Source of the DNA: Arion vulgaris
Taxonomy: Eukaryota > Mollusca > Gastropoda > Stylommatophora > Arionidae
Direction of reading: 5' to 3'
Assembly: GCA_020796225.1 (NCBI GenBank)
Contig: CM036756.1
Coordinates: 51,068,363-51,132,362, forward strand
Length of the DNA: 64,000 bases
Numbering within the stretch: position 1 is the first letter of the stretch; each line of letters opens with the position of its first letter. The notes beneath the pieces are model-generated. The model saw only the letters and a program-made list of their open reading frames with translations. It was not told the DNA's origin and made no database searches. Positions 1 to 12,374 of the stretch are shown piece after piece. The translations under genes were made by a program, and so were the position numbers.

Positions 1-339
1 AGGTCTGTCCTTAACGGAAGACCTTGATACATTTTAGTCAGCATGAGATGGCTATGGAACAATGTAAAAAACATGAGGTGACAGTGTTTCTTGGATAATT
101 CAATGGTATGGTTGTCTGTAGACAAATTGAAAGGTGTTACTGGCACTGTGTAATATAAACTAAATGGATGACATTCTGCTATAGTTGGCAAGAACACATG
201 ATCAAATGGAACATCTGATTCCTAGACCATCTCAAAGACCTGAACATGGAAAAGGCCAGGAAACAATACTTACCATCAAATAATCGATGTTTTGGTTACA
301 AAAAGATTTAGAACACTTTTTTTCAGTTTGTTAAAATAA

Positions 340-1835
340 GATCTGGGGCAAACTGCAACATTGATTACATACTAGTAATTGGGAAATTCAGAATAAAAGT
401 CAAGAAGGCTACACATAATATAAAACTATATTTAAACTTTGTTAGATCAGACCAAAAAAGAAGGGAAAGATGTATGATAGTCCATAGTAGGAACAATACA
501 ATATCGAACATACAAAATATTGATGAACAGTGGGAAATGCAAAAGAAATCAGTTCATCTAACATGTGAAATAATTCCAGAAATAAAACTCAATTCACGTC
601 AGAAAAGGAAGACAGCTAAACTTGTACAGTTAGCCGAATGAATGTGGGAAAAAACACCCACGAAATAAGATGAATTTATATGAGACTAAATAAGAGACAA
701 TGGCAGGAAAGTGAGAGCAAATGACTGTCTGAGATGTAGTGAACTCGAAAAACAACATGTTCGAAACACAAAATCTTAGTACAGTTAAATTAATGAAATC
801 CCATGAGATAAGCTCATACACTGGATGACTGAAATCAAAAGAAGAAGCGATGTAATGGGAATCAAACATAATAAAAAGATGGATGTAATACATCTGGGAG
901 CTCTATGGTAATGACAGATCAGAATATAAGAAAAGCATTAATAGTTGCAGCTGAGGTAGAGAAGACTTCAGACTCATAATATAACAGTGGGGGAAATAAA
1001 GAATGTAGGGTATCTAAGAATAGAAGAGATAACAAAACTTTGAATTGTTATATATCACAATAGATGCATACCAAATTACATACTGAAATCCATTTTTATT
1101 GCTTTGGAAAAGAACCAAAAGCTGTTAAATGCATATTACACATTGTCATATGGAGCGTCTGACCAGACGCCAGTTAAAATATAATGAATACAATATGAGA
1201 ATAAACATCGACAACACTGAAGACATTCGCTAGAGAGGAAAACGCTACCAATATCTCCATCGACAATAGCTCATTAAAACAAGTCAAAGACTTTACATAT
1301 CTAGTGAGCATTTTTTCTGCAAATGAAAGAATAACTATTGAAATCCAACACGAATGAAGCAAAGCAAATCAAATGATAAGAGAAACTGCACCAATTTTCA
1401 AATGCAAACATGTCACCATGAACACAAAAAGAGCAATGTTCAATACAATCTTTCTCCCCTCATTATGCTACCAATGCCAAACCTGGGCGCTGACATCAAA
1501 TGATAGAAGAAAACTAGCCACGACAGAGATGAAGTGTCTACGCAGAATGCTGGGAGCAACAAGAGGAGACCGATTTAGAAATGAAGACATCAGGAAAAAG
1601 TGGGTACAACATTAGTACTAAACTTTATCACGTAAAACAAATTAAATGGTTCAGCCACATAAGCAGATTACCAACAGACAGTACACCTCAAAGAGCGATG
1701 TTGCTCCGATACAATGGATGCAAAGCAAAAGGCCAGCAACGCAAAAGATGGAGCTCAGAGATAACAGAGACGGCGAAAGACACTAGTTTTGAAGCGCACA
1801 CAAGGGAGCGTTCTAGAAATCTCTTCTTATCCTGA
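340..1835 (+). mobile_element. Degenerate LINE (endonuclease end to reverse-transcriptase C-terminus), left copy
   Basis: An open stretch near 340-640 has GANC..(I)DY.LV.GKFR, which resembles the end of the LINE endonuclease domain, where S-D-H is usual; the S and H are lost. After disrupted sequence, frames from about 1253 give a FTYLVSIFS-like block, then ANQMIRETAPIF, LPSLCYQCQTWALT and KCLRRMLGATRGDR. This is the standard C-terminal region after the reverse transcriptase (Y-L-G-S, L-Y-G-C-E-T-W, L-R-R-I). A frameshift near 1600 leads into IKWFSHISRLP and QQRKRWSSEI, the end of the protein. There is a stop inside the frame at 1354. The catalytic FADD region is not recognisable. It is a dead copy of an RTE/CR1-like LINE, clade uncertain. 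Confidence 0.75.
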
Positions 1836-3077
1836 CGCTGTGAGGAAAACAGGATTGGAGAAAAGAAAGAACCCTGTTCATCTCAACAGTATTATTGCGA
1901 CTCCTTCACTGTGTGGTGTCTTTCCTCTCTCTGTAGTGAAGTACCTTTTCTATGGTTGCGAATTTTATTCTTACTACTCAGATTATTTTGTTCTTGCCAA
2001 TTTCCAGAGTGCCTAAAAGTATCAGGTACAATGATATTAAAGGCCTGCATACCAGGTAACTAAAACAGATGTGCAAAATTTACAGCTCCAGCATTCAGAA
2101 TGGTTCAGTACATACATACTTGCTGTACAACTATCTTCAGCCTATTCCAAAATCTGACAAAGATCATACACAAATTAATCGATATAAAATTATCAACATG
2201 CAAAACAATATTGGATAACTCGAAAAATAATTGTGCACAGAATATCCTGGACATTAGATATACTGCTCCCAACTCTTGAAGGGTATCTCCTTGGTAAGGA
2301 TACCTGGCCCAACTCTGCTGTGTTTACATATGACATATATGAGGGTCTCCAATCAGGATGAAACCATGGCGACAACTATTGACATTGAAAATTTATATAA
2401 CGTTTCATGTTACAATCGCATGCCGCTCTTTTTATAAGTGAACATTTTTCCAGCATCGACAACAAACTCTGTGTGATGTTGAGGGGAAAGAAGGGGGTGG
2501 CTCTTTTGAACGTCAGTAGCGTTTCAGTGTTTTTCATGGACATCGATGGCGCAGTGAAACACTGCAGGATTGACTTAGGACTCCCCGGTGTCACCTCATG
2601 TCCTATTCAATATGTACACGACAAGTATCACACGAATTCAGTATATAGGACTGGGATGCATTAATATCTTTTGCAGATGACATATTTACTATCAACAGGA
2701 TATATACAAAAATACGATAGCTACAACCTTCAGCAGAAACTGGATTGCATAGTGTGAAATACCAGGAACAAGAGCCAATCTATCCAAAGCATCCATGACA
2801 TGGTTCTCGTTAACTAATCAAATGGTGAACACACCTACGCTGCTGGTCAGCATGTGTGAACATGATATTAAAAGGACATCCAATATCCACAACTTTGATA
2901 GAGGCCTATTTTTTTTAAATCATGTGATGACGCCATCATCAAGACAGGAAGGAACTTGCAAACGCGTAGAGTGATGGCAGCTGCCGACCTTGAGCAAAGG
3001 CTGTTGTTCTTACTATGTCAGGGCGTGACCATCGGTACTAGAATGTAACTGTTGATGACTACCTCACAAAAGCTCAT
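1836..3077 (+). other. Left arm, no assignable gene
   Basis: Short open frames occur (for example 2407-2664) but none shows a recognisable domain or codon pattern. The same sequence is mirrored at about 11128-12374. It may include decayed ends of the flanking LINE and P-like elements. Confidence 0.5.
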
Positions 3078-4810
3078 GTGAATTTTATAATGCCTAATTT
3101 AAAAACAGAGAGTATTGTTAAAGAAGAGAATCTGCAGTTTCTGGATGAACCGATGTTGTTGATGAGAAATAATGACATAAGGAAGCATTATAGCAGCAGA
3201 ACTCAATATTTGGCATTTATGGCTTACATCAAGTCTCCATTCTGCTATAGGTTTTTGTCGAATATCAAAATTGTTATGCCTTCCGCATCCATCTACACTT
3301 AAAAACTTGATTTCCACCATGTCAAGACCATCTGGCTTTGATATGAGCAAATACTTACAGGTAAAAAGTAACATTCTATTGAAAAGAGAAAGAATAGTTG
3401 CAGTTCCAATGGATGTGATATATGTTAAATCTGCTCTGAACTACACAGGAGGACAATTAATAGGGACGGCCTCAAACGCAAAAGAAAGTGCTACAATTGT
3501 ACAAGCATTCATGATATCCTCTATATTTGGCAGCTACACTAAGGTAGTAGGACTAGTCTCCATGAAGAAGATGACAGCAGGTGATTAGAGTGCAGCTAAC
3601 AGAAGGGTTTACAAGGAATTGTGTGCACAAAACAAATGCAGCTTTGATAATCCTCATAGCACTCTTCCCATCCAATCTTGATAGGCAAAAGGTGCCACTG
3701 GCCTTAGATGTGTTCAATGATTATAATGTAGCAGCGCTGAGACTAGCCGGTGAGAATGACAATGTCAGTTTCATCAGTATAATCATTCAGTGATGGAACA
3801 TTGACAATGTGAAGAGTAAGTTTGGCGGCGTGAGAACTCGCAACCCTTTCTCACAGCCTGTCACTAATGAAGATCTTACTACTGAGATCTTCAATGCACT
3901 GGCTCATACCGGGAATGCAGTGATCCAGTTGTCTGAGTATGCCCTCAGCACTTTAGGCATTGAATATATTCCACTGAGGAAATTGCAGACAGATAACATT
4001 GAAGCAAGATTTGGTGAATACAGGCAACTGTCAGGAGCGAACTATCTTGTTTCAGTACAACAGATACTGGAATCAGAGAAGAAGTTGAAAATTTATTCTG
4101 TACTAAGCATGTGTTCATCAAGCCGTGGTGATGTTGCTATTTCTGACCTGTCAACAGTATTCAACATGGCTGATATTGACACAGAGGAAACAACCTTGAG
4201 TACACCAAATGTGTTCAGCCAGTGAAATTCTTGTTCCAGATGGAACAATGAATGTGCTGATGTACATAAGCGGATTTATTGCCTTCAGTGTATCAAAAAC
4301 TGAAGTGCTCTACCTGCTGTAAGTTTCTGCAGCAGGACAAGTATTTAACTGTAGGCATTAAGCCGGACCTCTCCATTATTTCATGGATAAAGTACACTCG
4401 GCTACTCGACTGAGGTGGCTTAAAATACCAAACACATTCTTTAACAGTTTTAAGTCTTATGGCGTACCCTGTTGCGCAATCACTAATCTCTTCAGTTTAT
4501 GAACAACAGTTTTTAAATTCCCCAACCACAAGGAAATTGTGATGGACACTGTGACAGCTAATTTTATTCATTACTTCAAGGAAGACAAAACTGTTTGTAT
4601 AGCTTGTGGTTGTTCAATAACAGATGTTTTGGTGAGGGCCATTCCAACACTGGCAAATATTTTCTTAAACAACCACAGGAAAATGACAGAGAAATCCCAA
4701 CAGGCTAGCACCCTGTTTCCCAACGTGGGCCACGCCCACAGGGGCAATTTTCATCGTTTAGGGGGCAATGGACTCGTTCGGAGTTTAATTAATGTTCATG
4801 ATGTTGCTAA
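3078..4810 (+). mobile_element. P-element/THAP9-like transposase remnant, left copy
   Basis: Consecutive blocks in shifting frames read as one transposase. The first (3200-3590) has PSASIYTLKNLIS, MDVIYVKSALNYTGGQL and AFMISSIFGSYTKVVG, as in the RNase H-like catalytic core of P/THAP9 transposases, with the first acidic residue in MDVIYVK. The second (3581-3793) has FTRNCVHKTNAA and ALDVFNDYNVAALRL. The third (3809-4225) has the family signature LQTDNIEARFGEYRQLSGAN followed by EKKLKIYSVL. The fourth (4230-4300) has LVYISGFIAFS. A C-terminal block follows (4539-4800). No THAP zinc finger was found. At least three frame breaks make it non-functional as it stands. Confidence 0.8.
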
Positions 4811-5934
4811 ACCGATATAATGGCTTGTCTGTTGACAAAACTGAATGTTTACAATTACTTTACTGAAGTTTATTAAGTCTTCAATAAGTGGAAAGTACTC
4901 ATATCTAGGTACATTTTTACCTCCTTTTAACAAAGCTTTAAAAACGGGAAAGCATGTTTTATTGTGTTAAAATCGAGTCATATTTAAAAAAAAACTGTAA
5001 TGTGTCCGTCATTTGCCAACCTTGTCATGAAGGCCAAAATGAGTTTATATAGTGTAATCTTGAGTATGTAATAGTATTGGACAGAGCCACGCGTATCATA
5101 TTTCCGCCACAGAAAGCAGGTCCGAAGTTTCATTTGGCTTGAAATGTTAGGTACGATGGGAAAAGGAACCAAGAAACATCAAGGTGGTTTGACTCAATTA
5201 CAAGTTAGGGACCATTAGTCTGATTACCAGAGTAATGGATACTCATTGTGCAGCTGGATTATACAGGTGTCATAAGAGTACCATTTTCTAGTTGTATAGT
5301 TAGCGAAGGAGCATTTCTATATGGATTACAGTAGAATGTTATGAGATCTTGTTTTCAATGTTTAACGACAGATTGAGAAGGCGTGGTTGGGATATATAAT
5401 TTTAGACTATGACAGAAGAATGTCGTTAGTCGAAGTAAAATGAGTCTTTTCCAAGAGAGTTGGAGATGTGGGAAATCGCAGTCGTGAGAACAAAGTTTTG
5501 GAATAGTAAAGTAATAGAATAATCACCCATATATATACACGATGGACTTTAAGAAGAGGGAATAATAGTGCAGATAGAGAGCCAAATACAGAACAGCTAT
5601 GAGGTAGCTAGAATTAAAAAAAAGAGAACAAGACACAGAACAGCTAAAGTACAGGACTGTTAGACCAGATTATACGAGAAAAGCAGAAGAGAACCGAAGA
5701 GCTTCAAGTAGAAGATATAACTATTGGAGGTTAAAATTTATCAGAGCTAATTAGAAGACAACACCGCATACTTTTTCAGAAGAGCAGATTTGTCCACATA
5801 AATGTGAGTATAAATATTGTTAATGATTTTTTCTCTTCAAAATAGTCATGCTACAATAACGAATCTTCTCAAACGTATATTACCTGCTGTGAAATTATTT
5901 TTATATTAATGTATTCCACATTAATGTCTTTTAC
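4811..5934 (+). other. Left arm, AT-rich DNA without a recognised gene
   Basis: Only short frames are present. The sequence is mirrored at 8271-9412. It lies between the P-like and hAT coding regions and probably contains their untranslated or terminal sequence. No terminal inverted repeat was identified. Confidence 0.45.
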
Positions 5935-6595
5935 GCCAACAATGCTTGACCAACGAATCAATGAAACGAGGTCGTCTTGAGGCGCATTTGAAGGCGAAAC
6001 ATAGAACTCATATTAATTCAGATTTGAAATACTTTTAAACTTTACAGACAAATTTTGAAAAATGAGCAACATTAAAGTCTCTATTTACTGCTCATACTGC
6101 AACTGTCAATCGTAATCTTGAGGCTAGTTATCAAATTTCCTTACTCATTGCTAAATGTGGGAAAAAACATACTATAGGAGATAATTTAATCAAACCATCA
6201 ATATCATCATTTCTTATAACGGTTCTGAAAAAAAGATGACAAAGAGGTGAAAGCTATGCCCCTCAGTAACAATACTGTTAGCAATAGAATAGACGAAATG
6301 AGTCAAGATATTGAAATACAACCTGTTGAAAAACTGAAAACAAGACAATTCTCAGTGCAAATGGATGAATCAACTTTGAAAGACAGTGTTGATAAGTAGT
6401 ATTGATAACTTACATAAGATATATTGATAATGGGGATTTTGATGAAAAAAATGTTGTTCTGTAAATCATTAGAAAGCACCCCTACTTCCAAAGATGTATA
6501 TAATTAGCTACAAAATTACTTATATGTCAAAAATATACCAATGAAAAATATAACATCTTGTGCCGCAGGTGGTACTCCTAATATGATAGGCAAGA
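5935..6595 (+). mobile_element. hAT (ZBED5-like) transposase, 5' half only, inverted duplicate
   Basis: This is the + strand copy of the N-terminal part of the transposase encoded at 8270-6613. It shows NESMKRGRLEAHLKAKHRTH (the end of a BED-type zinc finger), LEASYQISLLIAKCGKKHTI, MPLSNNTVSNRIDEM and FSVQMDESTLKDS, typical of the ZBED5/SCAND3 group of hAT transposases. Several stops interrupt it. The duplicate ends abruptly inside the protein, at a block reading CAAGGTPNMIGK, where the arm homology stops at 6595. Confidence 0.8.
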
Positions 6596-7606
6596 CTATT
6601 TAATACTTACATTTAGTGAGATCCTTGCGATTGATAGATGCTGCAAAGAGATTTTATGTTAGATTCCAATTTAGTTAGCTTCAGTATCAAGTCTCCTCGT
6701 TGTGTTAAATCCAGCCGATTCCTTTTTTTTTTTTTAGCAGCAAATCAGTTATGGACTAAATCCACATTCAGCTAAATATGAAGATGGAAACGGTAATACG
6801 TTTTCTTGCACATTTGTTTGAATTTGTATATTTGATTTCTGTTTCCTCACAAAGCCATGCCGTCGCTCCTTTTATATTAAATGAAGTTTTAACTGACTCA
6901 TCATTTTGTATATCTACGAGTTCTTCTTGATACTACATATTTGAAATATCAGACAAATCCACTAACATTGACTGCAATCACTTTGTTTCAAATAAAAAAT
7001 CTTTCTTTTAAATCAGCCGATATAATTTTCAGATGATCGACAATAACAAGTATCAGTATAGCGGTATCAGTCACTTCACATTTCTGGAGCTAATGAAACT
7101 CTTCAAAATGTTTGTTGCAAATATATTTCTGACATAATTCAATAAAGGTAATAAAACCAAATATCTTTGCTTTAGCATCAACAAGAGTTTTCTTCATTGA
7201 AGGTGGTTATTTAATATATTTTGTTTTTCAAAGATATCGGCTAGATAACTCACAAATGCTTTACTATCGACCGTTAACAGATACTTCATTTCAGGTTTGT
7301 CGCTTAAAAATCATTAAGAATATCAAATAGTTCCATAAATCTTGTCCCGTAGTTCCCTTTCGAGAGCCATCTTACTTCAGTGTGAAGTAAAAGTCTCACA
7401 TGGTCTGCATTTTCACAAAAGAGCTTGAAGGGACGCTCACATTTGGCATTAGCTTTAATAGTATTGATACACTTTATAATTGAATTTAATACTTTATTTA
7501 GAACAGGCGAAATATTTTTAGCTACAAAATTTTCACTGTGAGTAACACAATGCACAAGAATCATTTTTTTAATTTTCATCTTTCAGCAATTTGAAGCAGC
7601 CATTTT
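6596..7606. other. Spacer between the palindrome arms
   Basis: This single-copy stretch separates the arms. On the minus strand it holds the 3' half of the hAT transposase, down to its stop at 6613-6615. A run of 13 T at 6723-6735 shifts that frame. The left edge of the spacer lies only 17 bases past the transposase stop codon. No other feature is seen. Confidence 0.85.
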
Positions 7607-8270
7607 TCTTGCCTATCATATTAGGAGTACCACCTGCGGCACAAGATGTTATATTGTTCATTGGTATATTTTTGACATATAAGTAATTTTGTAGCTAATT
7701 ATATACATCTTTGGAAGTAGGGGTGCTTTCTAATGATTTACAGAACAACATTTTTTCAGCAAAATCCCCATTATCAATATATCTTATGTAAGTTATCAAT
7801 ACTACTTATCAACACTGTCTTTCAAAGTTGATTCATCCATTTGCACTGAGAATTGTCTTGTTTTCAGTTTTTCAACAGGTTGTATTTCAATATCTTGACT
7901 CATTTCGTCTATTCTATTGCTAACAGTATTGTTACTGAGGGGCATAGCTTTCACCTCTTTGTCATCTTTTTTTCAGAACCGTTATAAGAAATGATGATAT
8001 TGATGGTTTGATTAAATTATCTCCTATAGTATGGTTTTTTCCACATTTAGCAATGAGTAAGGAAATTTGATAACTAGCCTCAAGATTACGATTGACAGTT
8101 GCAGTATGAGCAGTAAATAGAGACTTTAATGTTGCTCATTTTTCAAAATTTGTCTGTAAAGTTTAAAAGTATTTCAAATCTGAATTAATATGAGTTCTAT
8201 GTTTCGCCTTCAAATGCGCCTCAAGACGACCTCGTTTCATTGATTCGTTGGTCAAGCATTGTTGGCGTAA
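6613..8270 (-). mobile_element. hAT (ZBED5-like) transposase, nearly full length but broken
   Basis: Reading the minus strand from about 8270: the BED finger end (KRGRLEAHLKAKHRTH), ASYQISLLIAKCGKKHTI, PLSNNTVSNRIDEM and FSVQMDEST (region of the first catalytic Asp). Then come CAAGGTPNMIGK, an open block at 7579-7304 with CVTHSENFVAKNIS and LLLHTEVRWLSKG, a diverged middle with AFVSYLADIFEKQNIL, the hAT dimerisation block LPFPSSYLAECGFS (6804-6760), and RLDLTQRGDLILKLTKLE ending QSQGSH-stop at 6613-6615. Domain order and both ends match the family. Frameshifts (including the T13 run) and stops mean it cannot make protein unaided. Cut-and-paste transposition is the known role of the family. 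Confidence 0.85.
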
Positions 8271-9412
8271 AAGACATTAATGTGGAATACATTAATATAA
8301 AAATAATTTCACAGCAGGTAATATACGTTTGAGAAGATTCGGTTATTGTAGCATGACTATTTTGAAGAGAAAAAAAATCATTAACAATATTTATACTCAC
8401 ATTTATGTGGACAAATCTGCTCTTCTGAAAAAGTATGCGGTGTTGTCTTCTAATTAGCTCTGATAAATTTTAACCTCCAATAGTTATATCTTCTACTTGA
8501 AGCTCTTCGGTTCTCTTCTGCTTTTCTCGTATATCTGGCCTAACAGTCCTGTACTTTAGTTGTTCTGTGTCTAGTTCTCTATTTTTTTATTCTAGCTACC
8601 TCATAGCTGTTCTGTATTTGGCTCTCTATCTGCACTATTATTCCCTCTTCTTAAAGTCCATCGTGTATATATATGGGTGATTATTCTATTACTTTACTAT
8701 TCCAAAACTTTGTTCTCACGACTGCGATTTCCCACATCTCCAACTCTCTTGGAAAAGACTCATTTTACTTCGACTAACGACATTCTTCTGTCATAGTCTA
8801 AAATTATATATCCCAACCACGCCTTCTCAATCTGTCGTTAAACATTGAAAACAAGATTTCATAACATTCTACTGTAATCCATATAGAAATGCTCCTTCGC
8901 TAACTATACAACTAGAAAATGGTACTCTTATGACACCTGTATAATCCAGCTGCACATTGAGTATCCGTTACTCTGGTAATCAGACTAATGGTCCCTAACT
9001 TGTAATTGAGTCAAACCACCGTGATGTTTCTTGGTTCCTTTTCCCATCGTACCTAACATTTCAAGCCAAATGAAACTTCGGACCTGCTTTCTGTGGCGGA
9101 AATATGATACGCGTGGCTCTGTCCAATACTATTACATACTCAAGATTACACTATATAAACTCATTTTGGCCTTCATGACAAGGTTGGCAAATGACGGACA
9201 CATTACAGTTTTTTTAAATACGACTCGATTTTAACACAATAAAACATGCTTTCCCGTTTTTAAAGCTTTGTTAAAAGGAGGTAAAAATGTACCTAGATAT
9301 GAGTACTTTCCACTTATTGAAGACTTAATAAACTTCAGTAAAGTAATTGTAAACATTCAGTTTTGTCAACAGACAAGCCATTATATCGGTTTAGCAACAT
9401 CATGAACATTAA
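8271..9412 (-). other. Right arm, AT-rich DNA without a recognised gene
   Basis: This is the mirror of 4811-5934. Short frames only. No transposon termini were recognised. Confidence 0.45.
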
Positions 9413-11127
9413 TTAAACTCCGAACGAGTCCATTGCCCCCCTAAACGATGAAAATTGCCCTGTGGCGTGCGCTACGTTGGGAAACAGGGTGCTAGCCTGT
9501 TGGGATTTCTCTGTCATTTTCCTGTGGTTGTTTAAGAAAATATTTGCCAGTGTTGGAATGGCCCTCACCAAAACATCTGTTATTGAACAACCACAAGCTA
9601 TACAAACAGTTTTGTCTTCCTTGAAGTAATGAATAAAATTAGCTGTCACAGTGTCCATCACAATTTCCTTGTGGTTGGGGAATTTAAAAACTGTTGTTCA
9701 TAAACTGAAGAGATTAGTGATTGCGCAACAGGGTACGCCATAAGACTTAAAACTGTTAAAGAATGTGTTTGGTATTTTAAGCCACCTCAGTCGAGTAGCC
9801 GAGTGTACTTTATCCATGAAATAATGGAGAGGTCCGGCTTAATGCCTACAGTTAAATACTTGTCCTGCTGCAGAAACTTACAGCAGGTAGAGTACTTCAG
9901 TTTTTTTGATACACTACTGAAGGCAATAAATCCGCTTATGTACACCAGCACATTCATTGTTCCATCTGGAACAAGAATTTCACTGGCTGAACACATTTGG
10001 TGTACTCAAGGTTGTTTCCTCTGTGTCAATATCAGCCATGTTGAATACTGTTGACAGGTCAGAAATAGCAACATCACCACGGCTTGATGAACACATGCTT
10101 AGTACAGAATAAATTTTCAACTTCTTCTCTGATTCCAGTATCTGTTGTACTGAAACAAGATAGTTCGCTCCTGACAGTTGCCTGTATTCACCAAATCTTG
10201 CTTCAATGTTATCTGTCTGCAATTTCCTCAGTGGAATATATTCAATGCCTAAAGTGCTGAGGGCATACTCAGACAACTGGATCACTGCATTCCCGGTATG
10301 AGCCAGTGCATTGAAGATCTCAGTAGTAAGATCTTCATTAGTGACAGGCTGTGAGAAAGGGTTGCGAGTTCTCACGCCGCCAAACTTACTCTTCACATTG
10401 TCAATGTTCCATCACTGAATGATTATACTGATGAAACTGACATTGTCATTCTCACCGGCTAGTCTCAGCGCTGCTACATTATAATCATTGAACACATCTA
10501 AGGCCAGTGGCACCTTTTGCCTATCAAGATTGGATGGGAAGAGTGCTATGAGGATTATCAAAGCTGCATTTGTTTTGTGCACACAATTCCTTGTAAACCC
10601 TTCTGTTAGCTGCACTCTAATCACCTGCTGTCATCTTCTTCATGGAGACTAGTCCTACTACCTTAGTGTAGCTGCCAAATATAGAGGATATCATGAATGC
10701 TTGTACAATTGTAGCACTTTCTTTTGCGTTTGAGGCCGTCCCTATTAATTGTCCTCCTGTGTAGTTCAGAGCAGATTTAACATATATCACATCCATTGGA
10801 ACTGCAACTATTCTTTCTCTTTTCAATAGAATGTTACTTTTTACCTGTAAGTATTTGCTCATATCAAAGCCAGATGGTCTTGACATGGTGGAAATCAAGT
10901 TTTTAAGTGTAGATGGATGCGGAAGGCATAACAATTTTGATATTCGACAAAAACCTATAGCAGAATGGAGACTTGATGTAAGCCATAAATGCCAAATATT
11001 GAGTTCTGCTGCTATAATGCTTCCTTATGTCATTATTTCTCATCAACAACATCGGTTCATCCAGAAACTGCAGATTCTCTTCTTTAACAATACTCTCTGT
11101 TTTTAAATTAGGCATTATAAAATTCAC
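9413..11127 (-). mobile_element. P-element/THAP9-like transposase remnant, right copy
   Basis: This is the mirror copy of 3078-4810, with the same blocks: MDVIYVKSALNYTGGQL at 10934-10617, FTRNCVHKTNAA at 10624-10412, LQTDNIEARFGEYRQLSGAN at 10396-9980, then a C-terminal block at 9661-9413. The last block differs from the left copy, ending FPNVAHATGQFSS rather than FPNVGHAHRGNF. Small indels since duplication (or consensus errors) explain this. The same frame breaks are shared by both copies, so the gene was already dead when the palindrome formed. Confidence 0.8.
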
Positions 11128-12374
11128 ATGAGCTTTTGTGAGGTAGTCATCAACAGTTACATTCTAGTACCGATGGTCACGCCCTGACATAGTAAGAACA
11201 ACAGCCTTTGCTCAAGGTCGGCAGCTGCCATCACTCTACGCGTTTGCAAGTTCCTTCCTGTCTTGATGATGGCGTCATCACATGATTTAAAAAAAATAGG
11301 CCTCTATCAAAGTTGTGGATATTGGATGTCCTTTTAATATCATGTTCACACATGCTGACCAGCAGCGTAGGTGTGTTCACCATTTGATTAGTTAACGAGA
11401 ACCATGTCATGGATGCTTTGGATAGATTGGCTCTTGTTCCTGGTATTTCACACTATGCAATCCAGTTTCTGCTGAAGGTTGTAGCTATCGTATTTTTGTA
11501 TATATCCTGTTGATAGTAAATATGTCATCTGCAAAAGATATTAATGCATCCCAGTCCTATATACTGAATTCGTGTGATACTTGTCGTGTACATATTGAAT
11601 AGGACATGAGGTGACACCGGGGAGTCCTAAGTCAATCCTGCAGTGTTTCACTGCGCCATCGATGTCCATGAAAAACACTGAAACGCTACTGACGTTCAAA
11701 AAGAGCCACCCCCTTCTTCCCCCTCAACATCACACAGAGTTTGTTGTCGATGCTGGAAAAATGTTCACTTATAAAAAGAGCGGCATGCGATTGTAACATG
11801 AAACGTTATATAAATTTTCAATGTCAATAGTTGTCGCCATGGTTTCCATCCCTGATTGGAGACCCTCATATATGTCATATGTAAACACAGCAGAGTTGGG
11901 CCAGGTATCCTTACCAAGGAGATACCCTTCAAGAGTTGGGAGCAGTATATCTAATGTCCAGGATATTCTGTGCACAATTATTTTTCGAGTTATCCAATAT
12001 TGTTTTGCATGTTGATAATTTTATATCGATTAATTTGTGTATGATCTTTGTCAGATTTTGGAATAGGCTGAAGATAGTTGTACAGCAAATATGTATGTAC
12101 TGAACCATTCTGAATGCTGGAGCTGTAAATTTTGCACATCTGTTTTAGTTACCTGGTATGCAGGCCTTTAATATCATTGTACCTGATACTTTTAGGCACT
12201 CTGGAAATTGGCAAGAACAAAATAATCTGAGTAGTAAGAATAAAATTCGCAACCATAGAAAAGGTACTTCACTACAGAGAGAGGAAAGACACCACACAGT
12301 GAAGGAGTCGCAATAATACTGTTGAGATGAACAGGGGTTCTTTCTTTTCTCCAATCCTGTTTTTCCTCACAGCG
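11128..12374 (-). other. Right arm, no assignable gene
   Basis: This is the mirror of 1836-3077. Short open frames on both strands have no recognisable domain. Confidence 0.5.

Larger units (their letters stand above)
1..6595 (+). repeat. Left arm of a 14.2-kb inverted repeat
   Basis: The first 60 bases are the exact reverse complement of bases ending at 14209, and matching order continues inwards to 6595 (partner 7607). The sums of paired coordinates drift only from 14210 to 14202, so there are few indels. Visible differences include 4730-4770 against 9440-9480, and poly-A/T runs. The arm starts at base 1, so its outer end is outside the window. It carries, in order, a LINE remnant, a P-element-like transposase and the 5' half of a hAT transposase, all on the + strand. 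Confidence 0.95.

Noticed and set aside
630..893. 87-codon minus frame (and its mirror at 13317)
   Set aside because: It is antisense to the LINE remnant and has no domain. Its presence in both arms only reflects the palindrome.
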